Shown here: piece after piece, positions 1-5,872 of the stretch
How positions within the stretch are numbered: position 1 is the first letter of the stretch
Layout of the letters: each line of letters begins with the position of its first letter
Source: Altererythrobacter sp.
GTDB taxonomy: Bacteria; Pseudomonadota; Alphaproteobacteria; Sphingomonadales; Sphingomonadaceae
Direction: 5' to 3'
DNA: 13,541 nt
Assembly (NCBI GenBank): GCA_011524425.1
Contig: WTKI01000313.1
Coordinates: forward strand, 1 to 13,541
Made by a program: the position numbers and the translations under genes
The notes under the pieces: model-generated
Database searches by the model: none
What the model was told of the DNA's origin: nothing
The model's input: only the letters and a program-made list of their open reading frames with translations

Positions 1-373
1 CGCAGACGCGAATGCCCAGCTGTGTCTCCATCCGCTCTGGCGACAAACGCAGCGCAAATATTTCTTCGCCCGGTTCAGGATCATAAACCCCGCCATCCAA
101 CCGCGCCGGAAAGATCACGAAGTCCCAATCGAGCGTGGCACCGCATGGCGCGAAGCTGCGCCTGATCGCAATCGAAGGTTCTGCAAAAGGCAGCAGCTGA
201 TGCCGCTCATGCGATGAATAGCCTATGCGGCTGTGCCACGCCAGGTCGATGATCAGACGGGCCCCGCCGGCAAGCGTCCAAGACCGATATGAGCCGGTTT
301 TCTGGTTAATGGCGCCGTCGCGCAAGAAAGCTGTCCGATCCATCGTCCCATTTGTCATGTCAGGTGAAGGCAT
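1..373 (-). CDS. AraC-family transcriptional regulator, N-terminal part (partial)
   Basis: An open minus-strand frame of 124 codons runs off the left edge. It starts at the ATG at 371-373, with a second in-frame ATG at 356-358; an in-frame TGA lies a few codons upstream, so the start cannot be earlier. A weak GAG/GAAG stretch precedes the first ATG. The protein contains a W-T-L-A-G-G-A-R-L-I-I-D-L segment and then an F-A-L-R-L-S-P-E-R segment followed by L-G-I. These resemble the N-terminal sensor region (DUF6597-like) of a subgroup of AraC regulators. The helix-turn-helix part would lie outside the window, so DNA binding cannot be confirmed. Codon use looks genuine. The gene diverges from the rplJ operon. 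The family call comes from remembered motif similarity only and the ligand is unknown. Confidence 0.5.
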   Translation of the reverse strand, partial: MPSPDMTNGTMDRTAFLRDGAINQKTGSYRSWTLAGGARLIIDLAWHSRIGYSSHERHQLLPFAEPSIAIRRSFAPCGATLDWDFVIFPARLDGGVYDPEPGEEIFALRLSPERMETQLGIRVC

Positions 374-419
374 AGGAAGCTTCGCTCGTCAAAGGGGTTC
401 TTTGGTTCGATTAGCGCGA

Positions 420-473
420 GGCGCGCTCTACTATTCTGGCTTGACTGGACCGCCAATTTCGCTAGAGCGCGCC
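420..473. repeat. 11-bp perfect inverted repeat in the araC-like/rplJ intergenic region
   Basis: GGCGCGCTCTA at 420-430 is the exact reverse complement of TAGAGCGCGCC at 463-473, with 32 bases between. The loop holds TTGACT at 441-446, a good -35 hexamer. The right arm begins with TAGAGC at the place a -10 would be after a 16-base spacer, which is a poor -10 match. The repeat could be an operator, a cruciform or an RNA hairpin near the start of the rplJ transcript. Confidence 0.5.
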
Positions 474-589
474 GCGACTGCACGAGGTTCACCTCAACCA
501 GTCATCCGTCCGAGACAGTTGCTGAGCGGAATTTGCCGTTCTTAATTTGCAGCCTAGACGGGGAAACGAGATTTCCGGCCCTGCATTAA

Positions 590-728
590 CGCACGGCCAT
601 GAAGATGCCGTCTGCGGCGTCCTCCTTCCCTAGTCAAACGGACTTTTGGTTATGTCGGTTAGCGGCATGGCCAGATTTGAGCCGGTCATGTGGTCACAAG
701 CCGCATGGCCATAGTGAAGGAGTATGGC
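590..728 (+). promoter_or_regulatory. Putative structured leader of rplJ (L10-leader-like)
   Basis: The 350 bases between the regulator and rplJ hold no convincing gene. Near the gene, ATGGCCA at 667-673 can pair with TGGCCAT at 706-712, closing a large loop just before the Shine-Dalgarno AAGGAG at 717-722. Upstream, CGGCCAT and ATGCCG around 594-610 can form a small stem. In other bacteria the rplJ leader binds the L10-L12 complex and represses translation. A similar role here is inferred from position and pairing; I did not verify the conserved L10-leader fold. Confidence 0.35.
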
Positions 729-1244
729 ATGGATCGTTCGCAGAAAGCCGATGCGGTCGCTGAGCTTAACTCAGTCTTCAACGAAGTTGGCGTGGTGGTT
801 GTCACCCGCAACCTCGGCCTGACGGTGGCACAGTCCACTGAACTGCGCGGGAAGATGCGTGAAGCAGGGGCGTCCTATAAGGTTGCGAAGAACCGTCTCG
901 CCAAGCTCGCTCTGAAAGACACTGACTATACAGGCCTTGAGGAATTCCTCTCTGGTCCAACAGCATTGGCCTGGTCGGAAGACCCGGTCGCAGCCGCTAA
1001 GGCTGCTGTCGATTTCGCTAAGTCGAACGACAAGCTGGAAATTGTTGGTGGCTCGATGGGCAGCCAAGTGCTCGATGAAGCAGGGATCAAGGCGCTCGCC
1101 TCGATGCCAAGCCTCGACGAGCTGCGCGGCAAGATTGTTGGCTTGGTCAACGCACCTGCAACCAAGGTTGCTCAGGTCGTTAACGCACCGGCTGCAAAAC
1201 TTGCACGTGTCTTCGGTGCTTATGGCGCCAAGGACGCTGCGTAA
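729..1244 (+). CDS. rplJ: 50S ribosomal protein L10
   Basis: L10 anchors the L7/L12 stalk dimers to 23S rRNA in the large subunit and is needed for translation-factor recruitment. The 171-residue product begins MDRSQKADAV, followed by the typical V-V-V-V-T-R-N-L-G-L-T segment and the conserved Y-K-V-A-K-N-R-L stretch. Its C-terminal helix, which binds L12 dimers, carries repeated V-N-A-P-A elements. I chose the ATG at 729 because AAGGAG at 717-722 lies 6 bases upstream and the length matches the family; an in-frame GTG at 690 would add 13 residues that look unlike L10. It is the first gene of a two-gene operon with rplL, 100 bases downstream. Regulation is probably by L10-L12 binding to its own leader. 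Identification is secure. Confidence 0.97.
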   Translation: MDRSQKADAVAELNSVFNEVGVVVVTRNLGLTVAQSTELRGKMREAGASYKVAKNRLAKLALKDTDYTGLEEFLSGPTALAWSEDPVAAAKAAVDFAKSNDKLEIVGGSMGSQVLDEAGIKALASMPSLDELRGKIVGLVNAPATKVAQVVNAPAAKLARVFGAYGAKDAA

Positions 1245-1248
1245 GAGA

Positions 1249-1271
1249 CGTTTTCGCAAACGCGATTTTTT
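1249..1271 (+). terminator. Weak hairpin plus T6 after rplJ: candidate attenuator
   Basis: CGTTT at 1249-1253 pairs with AAACG at 1258-1262 around a TCGC loop. Three bases later comes a run of six T (1266-1271). The stem is short and AT-rich, so partial rather than complete termination is the more likely effect. It begins only 4 bases after the rplJ stop codon. Confidence 0.4.
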
Positions 1272-1273
1272 CC

Positions 1274-1322
1274 GGGGTTCGCAATCAATTCAAGAACCCC
1301 AGCCGGCCCCACATTACGGGGC
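1274..1322 (+). promoter_or_regulatory. Two further hairpins between rplJ and rplL
   Basis: GGGGTTC at 1274-1280 pairs perfectly with GAACCCC at 1294-1300 (13-base loop). GCCCC at 1306-1310 pairs perfectly with GGGGC at 1318-1322 (7-base loop). Neither is followed by a T-run, so they are not terminators. The second ends 9 bases before the rplL Shine-Dalgarno. They could be RNase processing sites or 5' stabilisers that help make more L12 than L10. Confidence 0.45.
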
Positions 1323-1344
1323 ATGTATTTTGGAGTGAAACATC

Positions 1345-1728
1345 ATGGCTGATATTGCCAAGCTTGTTGAAGAACTGTCGAAGCTGACTGTCCTTGAGGC
1401 AGCAGAACTTGCAACCGCTCTTGAAGAAGAGTGGGGCGTTAGCGCTGCTGCTGCAGTTGCTGTTGCTGGTGCACCTGCCGCTGGCGGTGGTGACGGCGGC
1501 GCTGCTGCTGAAGAGAAAGACGAATTCGACGTCATTCTCACCGGCGACGGTGGCAAGAAGATCCAGGTTATCAAGGAAGTCCGCGCCATCACTGGTCTGG
1601 GCCTTACCGAAGCCAAGGGTCTCGTCGAAGGCGCGCCGAAGCCGCTTAAGGAAGGCGTTGCCAAGGCAGAAGCTGAAGAGATCAAAGGCAAGATCGAAGC
1701 AGCTGGCGGTACTGTAGAGCTTAAGTAA
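1345..1728 (+). CDS. rplL: 50S ribosomal protein L7/L12
   Basis: L7/L12 forms the flexible multi-copy stalk of the large subunit that recruits and stimulates elongation factors. The 127-residue protein has an N-terminal dimerisation helix region ([11 protein letters not shown]), an Ala/Gly-rich hinge at about residues 35-58, and a C-terminal globular domain with the conserved [10 protein letters not shown] and [12 protein letters not shown] segments. The length is normal for the family. GGAG at 1332-1335 is 9 bases before the ATG. It shares a transcript with rplJ. The operon ends here at a strong terminator (1808-1838) instead of continuing into rpoB. Confidence 0.98.
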   Translation: MADIAKLVEELSKLTVLEAAELATALEEEWGVSAAAAVAVAGAPAAGGGDGGAAAEEKDEFDVILTGDGGKKIQVIKEVRAITGLGLTEAKGLVEGAPKPLKEGVAKAEAEEIKGKIEAAGGTVELK

Positions 1729-1754
1729 CGGACAGGGGCGTGAGCCCCACAGTT

Positions 1755-1774
1755 ATCCTCGCGAAAGCGGGGAT
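1755..1774. repeat. REP-like hairpin with GAAA loop
   Basis: ATCCTCGC at 1755-1762 pairs with GCGGGGAT at 1767-1774 (8 bp, one G-T wobble) around a GAAA loop. I recognise this type as a frequent intergenic repeat of sphingomonads and related Proteobacteria; its minus-strand conceptual translation gives the telltale D-P-R-F-R-E-D. It lies between rplL and its terminator and explains the short spurious reading frames there. Copy number cannot be seen from one window. Confidence 0.6.
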
Positions 1775-1807
1775 CTCTACGACCCAAGCGCTTTGCTTGA
1801 AACAATG

Positions 1808-1838
1808 GGGCAGTGCCAGCGATGGCGCTGCCCTTTTT
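1808..1838 (+). terminator. Intrinsic terminator of the rplJ-rplL operon
   Basis: GGGCAGTGCCA at 1808-1818 pairs with TGGCGCTGCCC at 1823-1833 over 11 bp (one U-G wobble) around a GCGA loop, followed by T5 at 1834-1838. It sits between two converging genes. Its minus-strand flank is only loosely T-rich, so it mainly serves rplL. Confidence 0.9.
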
Positions 1839-1842
1839 GTGT

Positions 1843-3090
1843 TCATCCCGCCCTCAAGGCAAAGAACATTACGGCCATAGCCGTCATTACAACTACGCCG
1901 ACTAGGCTTAGAGCTCTCATCACACCGCTCGGCCGGGCCCCATCGGGCATAGCGCACCGCGTCACAACCAAGTGATTCATCAATGCAATGGCCGGCGCCA
2001 CAATGAAATAGATCGACGTGACAAGATCAATGAAGACGCTGAAGCTCTGCATCACGAGAGTGATGAAAAGAATACTGAGTACTGCACAGAGAATCAGAAA
2101 GATGAAATAGCCCATCGGTGAAGCACGGCCTCCAACATTACCGACTAGTTCCTGCTGCACAGCTCCAATGCCTCTGGCCGCTCCATCGAACGAAGCGATC
2201 ATTGTCGTTGCCATAACGCAAAGCGCCGCAATGGCGGCCAAATTCGCTGGGATAGGCCCAAGGGTTTCTCGATATAGGCCAATGATTTGTGAAGCGAGAT
2301 CAGCCGCTCCAGTTTCAGGCGCAATGCCGCCTGAATGCATAACCCCGGCTCCCATGATACAGAAGCATACCGCCAAAGTAGTTGTGAGAGCGTAGGACGC
2401 CAAAAAACCCTGTCGCATCGCAGTGGAAGACAAATGCCCTGAATCTGCTTCATCCTCTTGAGACTTAAGCGTCCAAAGTGAAAGCGCGACAGATTGGCTC
2501 ATCGCGCTCGGCATGAAACCTGCCAAAGCGACGACAAACAGCAAAGCAGCTGGATCAGCGGCCCAGCTTGTCCCCGATATCGTCCCCCATTCAACGCGCG
2601 GAATAACCAACGCGGTTGCGCAAAATGTGGCGATAGTCAGGAACGCAATCAACAGCTTGTTGAGCCGGTCCATCCAGCCATATCCACCGATCAATAGAAG
2701 CGCCACGGTCGCACAAATCGCCAGTGACGACAGAACATTGATCGACCAGTCGATCCCTGTAAGCGCAGCAAGAATCGCAGCTGTCGTCGCGCTGACTGCG
2801 CCCAGACCTATCGGAGCGATGGCAAGGCCCAGCAACACAAACACTAGGACTGCCCAAAGGCCGAGTTCGCGATATCCGCCGATGAGAGTTTTACGGGTAG
2901 CGTGAGCGTAATCCATGCCAAATCGAAAGGCAGGATATTTGATGACATTCAGGGCGATGATCACACCAATCAGCGCCAAACCAAACATTGCACCAGCGCG
3001 GGTCGACTGAACAAGGTGGGAAACTCCAATCGCTGATCCGGAAAAAACCAATCCGGGTCCGGCAGCTCGCTGCCACTGGTGAAAATCCAT
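1843..3090 (-). CDS. Nramp-superfamily membrane transporter with altered metal-site motifs
   Basis: A 415-residue protein made almost entirely of hydrophobic segments (about 11 predicted by eye), consistent with the inner membrane. It starts M-D-F-H-Q-W-Q-R-A-A-G-P-G-L at the ATG at 3088-3090, with a G-rich GGGGGA just upstream; an in-frame GTG at 3142-3144 would add 18 residues that do not fit. The G-P-G at residues 11-13 and the later R-A-G-A-M-F-G align with TM1 of Nramp/MntH transporters. However, the canonical D-P-G-N metal motif is G-V-S-H (22-25) here, and the TM6 M-P-H motif is M-P-S (193-195). Canonical Nramp proteins carry Mn2+/Fe2+ with protons. Loss of these residues makes classic Mn/Fe transport uncertain, and substrate and even transport direction are unknown. 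It converges on rplL and diverges from the DUF305-propeller gene. Confidence 0.72.
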   Translation of the reverse strand: MDFHQWQRAAGPGLVFSGSAIGVSHLVQSTRAGAMFGLALIGVIIALNVIKYPAFRFGMDYAHATRKTLIGGYRELGLWAVLVFVLLGLAIAPIGLGAVSATTAAILAALTGIDWSINVLSSLAICATVALLLIGGYGWMDRLNKLLIAFLTIATFCATALVIPRVEWGTISGTSWAADPAALLFVVALAGFMPSAMSQSVALSLWTLKSQEDEADSGHLSSTAMRQGFLASYALTTTLAVCFCIMGAGVMHSGGIAPETGAADLASQIIGLYRETLGPIPANLAAIAALCVMATTMIASFDGAARGIGAVQQELVGNVGGRASPMGYFIFLILCAVLSILFITLVMQSFSVFIDLVTSIYFIVAPAIALMNHLVVTRCAMPDGARPSGVMRALSLVGVVVMTAMAVMFFALRAG

Positions 3091-3495
3091 AAGTCCCCCA
3101 ACACGATAGTGCGTCAAATTGCCCGCTCGGACGAGACGGTACACCTATGGCAAGATCACGCAATATACTTTGGCGAACTGGCTAGGGTTAGTTGTCCGCT
3201 TGCCACCCCAATTCCGGACATTTCCTAATCGATGGAGCGCGGCTATATTCAGCATGGTTCTTTGAAGGTGTCGATCTTTAAGCGCAGTTGCGCCTAAATG
3301 CGCGCTAAGGCTCTCATTTCCTTGATGAAACACCTCGTTCACGCCGCGATCCGCTTTTCCGCCCTGAACAGTGTGCCATGTGTCCCATTTCGCGCACATA
3401 ACGCGCAAAAACATTCAGGGCTTGGCAAGCCAGAAACAAACAATACAACTCAGCGTTACAACGTAACATTGCTTAAACCGGAGAATTCTCAAATC
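3091..3495. promoter_or_regulatory. Divergent intergenic region with candidate promoter and palindrome
   Basis: These 405 bases separate two divergent genes and contain no convincing gene. TTGGCA at 3422-3427 and TACAAC at 3444-3449 (16-base spacer) make a plausible but imperfect promoter for the rightward gene. Just downstream, GTTAC at 3455-3459 and GTAAC at 3463-3467 form a perfect inverted repeat with a 3-base spacer, near where transcription would start. A GCGCA-GT-TGCGC palindrome also lies at 3281-3292. Which regulator, if any, binds is unknown. Confidence 0.35.
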
Positions 3496-5721
3496 ATGCG
3501 CGGTCGCATCCAACTTGCCACTTCTGCTGCTGTTGCAGCGCTTTTCTGGTCCAGCCCCTCGCTTGCCGATGATGCGCCTATCATCATGCCGGGCGCACCG
3601 GGAACTGAACCTGCAGTCATCAGCGCTGAAGAAGCGACCAAGCTCGCTAACACCAGCTATTCCTCTTACGATGTGGGCTTCATGCAAGGCATGATCGTGC
3701 ATCATCGCCAAGCTGTTGAGATGGCTGCCTTGGTCAAGGCTCGCACTAACCAGCAAGATGTGGTCGCGATGGCAGAGCGGATCAATGCAAGCCAGGCTGA
3801 TGAAATCCGGTTTATGACGGAGTGGCTGCAAGAGCGCGGCGAGCCGGTCATGCGTGGCGGAGGCATGGGCCATAGTGGTCATGCGGGCCATCATGGAATT
3901 GATCACACTCACCACCGTATGAAGGGGATGCTGACCCCAGATCAAATGGCTGCGATGGCTGCAGCCTCCGGTACGGAATTCGACCGGCAGTTTCTAACAG
4001 GGATGATCGAGCACCACCAGGGCGCGATCGATATGGTGGAAGAATTGCACGAACAAAGCGGCTCTGCGGCTGATCCGGTCTTGTTCAACTTCACAAACGA
4101 TATCGTCAGCGATCAAACGCAGGAAATTGATCGGATGAACGGCATCCTTGCCGGACTGTCCGATGATCCGCGCGCAAATCTGAAAGCCGGTCTGACTGAT
4201 GCTGGCGAAGCGATTTCGAACCTTCGTCTTGTAGCCGCCTTGCCAAAGCCGGCTGGCTTCTTTGATCCTGCCAATCCGGCAGAGCTGCGCTTGGAGGTCC
4301 CTAAGGACGAGAAGGAAGCATCCAAAGAGCCAACCGCTGGCGGCGAAGAGGATGAGCCGAAGTTTAGCGAGCGCAGCGCGTTGCTGGACTTTGCTAATAC
4401 GGATATGGCGTTTAGGGGCGAGTATCTGATTGCTGGCAGCTATCACGGGTTTAACGCATACAAGCTTGGCGAAGATGGTATGCCGGACCTCGTCAGTTCG
4501 ACGGTCTGCCCGGGCGGCCAAGGTGATGTCTCTGTGATTGGCGACTTGCTCTTGATGAGTGTTCAAGGCGCACGCGCACGGGTCGATTGCGGCCTGCAAG
4601 GGGTTGAGGATTCCGTCAGCGAAGAGCGTTTCCGCGGCATTCGTATCTTTGACATCTCTGACATGACGCGGCCTCGCCAGGTCGGCCAAGTGCAAACCTG
4701 CCGTGGCAGCCACACCCACTCTATTGTCACTGCGGATGACGAGACAGTGGTGGTCTATAATTCCGGCACATCCTACATTCGGCCGGAAGAAGAGATGGCG
4801 GGTTGCTTTGACGTTCAGGGCGATGACCGCACGGCTCTGTTCAGCATCGACATCATAGAAATCCCGGTCGCCGATCCGGCTGCTGCCAAGATCATCGATA
4901 GCCCGCGCATCTTCGCAGAAGACGGACAGATCGCTGGTCTGTGGCGCGGCGGTGATCACGGTGAAGGCACGCAAGAAACACGCATCACAGACCATTGCCA
5001 TGATATTACCGTGTTCCCTGCGCTTAAACTTGCAGCAGGCGCATGCTCGGGCAACGGCGTTATCCTCGACATTTCTGATCCCATGGCACCTAAGCGGATC
5101 GATGATGTTACGGACAAAGGTTTTGCCTATTGGCACTCGGCCACCTTCAACAATGACGGCACGAAAGTGCTGTTCACTGATGAATGGGGCGGTGGTTCAC
5201 GCCCGCGCTGTCAGGCGGGTGATCCGATGAACTGGGGCGCAAACGGAATTTACGACATTGCTGATGGCAAGCTCGCATTCCGCAGCCTCTACAAAATTCC
5301 GGCGCCGCAAACCAATATGGAGAACTGTGTCGCGCATAATGGCTCGATCATTCCTGTCCCGGGCCGCGATATCTTTGTGCAAGCTTGGTATCAGGGCGGC
5401 ATCAGCGTGATTGACTTTACCGACAGCAAGAACCCGATTGAGATCGCATACTTCGATCGCGGGCCCATCAGCGAAGAGCAACTTGTCACAGGCGGATATT
5501 GGTCAGCCTATTGGTACAATGGCCGTATCTACGCGACAGAGATCACACGTGGTCTTGATGTCTTCGCACTGCAGCCGAGCGAGTTCCTGACCGCTGAAGA
5601 AATCTCTGCTGCTGAATCTGCGCAATATCAAGGCGGGCTGTTCAATCCGCAAACGCAGACACAGGTCACATGGCCGGAAGAGATCGTCGCGCGCTTGGAA
5701 GAATCGCGCAAGGGCGGCTGA
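3496..5721 (+). CDS. Secreted DUF305 domain fused to LVIVD-type beta-propeller
   Basis: A 741-residue protein. I chose the ATG at 3496 because it opens a clean signal peptide (basic M-R-G-R, hydrophobic core, S-L-A cleavage at about residue 24) with GGAGAA 10 bases upstream; the frame stays open back to 3298, but that part does not look coding. Residues about 50-210 form a DUF305 domain with two H-H helical halves (H69-H70 and H173-H174), joined by a loop with seven His between 126 and 140. A charged linker (about 270-290) leads to a C-terminal LVIVD-type propeller (about 292-720) with eight Cys. Similar blade starts carry His: H408, H502, H547 and H614. Some DUF305 proteins are linked to copper tolerance. 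A periplasmic metal-binding or metal-dependent role is inferred; the reaction and substrate are unknown. Confidence 0.8.
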   Translation: MRGRIQLATSAAVAALFWSSPSLADDAPIIMPGAPGTEPAVISAEEATKLANTSYSSYDVGFMQGMIVHHRQAVEMAALVKARTNQQDVVAMAERINASQADEIRFMTEWLQERGEPVMRGGGMGHSGHAGHHGIDHTHHRMKGMLTPDQMAAMAAASGTEFDRQFLTGMIEHHQGAIDMVEELHEQSGSAADPVLFNFTNDIVSDQTQEIDRMNGILAGLSDDPRANLKAGLTDAGEAISNLRLVAALPKPAGFFDPANPAELRLEVPKDEKEASKEPTAGGEEDEPKFSERSALLDFANTDMAFRGEYLIAGSYHGFNAYKLGEDGMPDLVSSTVCPGGQGDVSVIGDLLLMSVQGARARVDCGLQGVEDSVSEERFRGIRIFDISDMTRPRQVGQVQTCRGSHTHSIVTADDETVVVYNSGTSYIRPEEEMAGCFDVQGDDRTALFSIDIIEIPVADPAAAKIIDSPRIFAEDGQIAGLWRGGDHGEGTQETRITDHCHDITVFPALKLAAGACSGNGVILDISDPMAPKRIDDVTDKGFAYWHSATFNNDGTKVLFTDEWGGGSRPRCQAGDPMNWGANGIYDIADGKLAFRSLYKIPAPQTNMENCVAHNGSIIPVPGRDIFVQAWYQGGISVIDFTDSKNPIEIAYFDRGPISEEQLVTGGYWSAYWYNGRIYATEITRGLDVFALQPSEFLTAEEISAAESAQYQGGLFNPQTQTQVTWPEEIVARLEESRKGG

Positions 5722-5750
5722 CCTCTCAGCCGCTTACATGCCTGTTGCGC

Positions 5751-5787
5751 GATAGCCGCACTGCTAGTTTCAAGCGGTGCGGCTATC
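5751..5787. terminator. Strong 15-bp hairpin after the DUF305-propeller gene
   Basis: GATAGCCGCAC at 5751-5761 is exactly complementary to GTGCGGCTATC at 5777-5787. The pairing continues inward through one T-G wobble and GCT/AGC, giving 15 bp with a 7-base loop. It lies 29 bases after the stop codon. The following bases (AGCAAGTCTCTTT) are only moderately T-rich, so this may be an inefficient terminator or a 3' stabiliser. Confidence 0.55.
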
Positions 5788-5805
5788 AGCAAGTCTCTTT
5801 CCAAC

Positions 5806-5823
5806 ATAGGCTCTCGCGCCTAT
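5806..5823. promoter_or_regulatory. Inverted repeat upstream of the MATE gene
   Basis: ATAGGC at 5806-5811 is the exact reverse complement of GCCTAT at 5818-5823, with a 6-base spacer. It sits 50 bases before the MATE start codon, a suitable place for an operator or 5' hairpin. No clear promoter hexamers or Shine-Dalgarno are visible nearby. Confidence 0.3.
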
Positions 5824-5872
5824 CCGGATCGGCTGGCTTTGGCGCATCGTCTTTGGGCTGGCACGAACAGTC

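Noticed and set aside
404..410. GGTTCGA resembling a tRNA T-loop
   Set aside because: The flanking bases do not form a T-stem, and no acceptor stem or anticodon arm is present.
225..545. Plus-strand open frame of 106 codons
   Set aside because: It overlaps the better-supported minus-strand AraC-like gene and the promoter region of rplJ, has an Arg/Ser/Pro-rich composition and resembles nothing.
1721..1975. Small open frames on both strands after rplL
   Set aside because: They run across the REP-like hairpin, the terminator and the end of the transporter gene; the D-P-R-F-R-E-D and I-P-A-F-A peptides are translations of the repeat.
3145..3414. Minus-strand open frame of 89 codons upstream of the transporter
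   Set aside because: No recognisable domain, no Shine-Dalgarno and uneven composition; it is better explained as regulatory DNA.
3298..3495. 66-codon N-terminal extension of the DUF305-propeller protein
   Set aside because: It would bury the clear signal peptide, runs through the candidate promoter and palindrome, and has no typical domain content.
3994..5136. 380-codon minus-strand open frame opposite the DUF305-propeller gene
   Set aside because: Shadow of the real gene: Cys/Arg-rich, no family resemblance, and the plus strand has clear domains.
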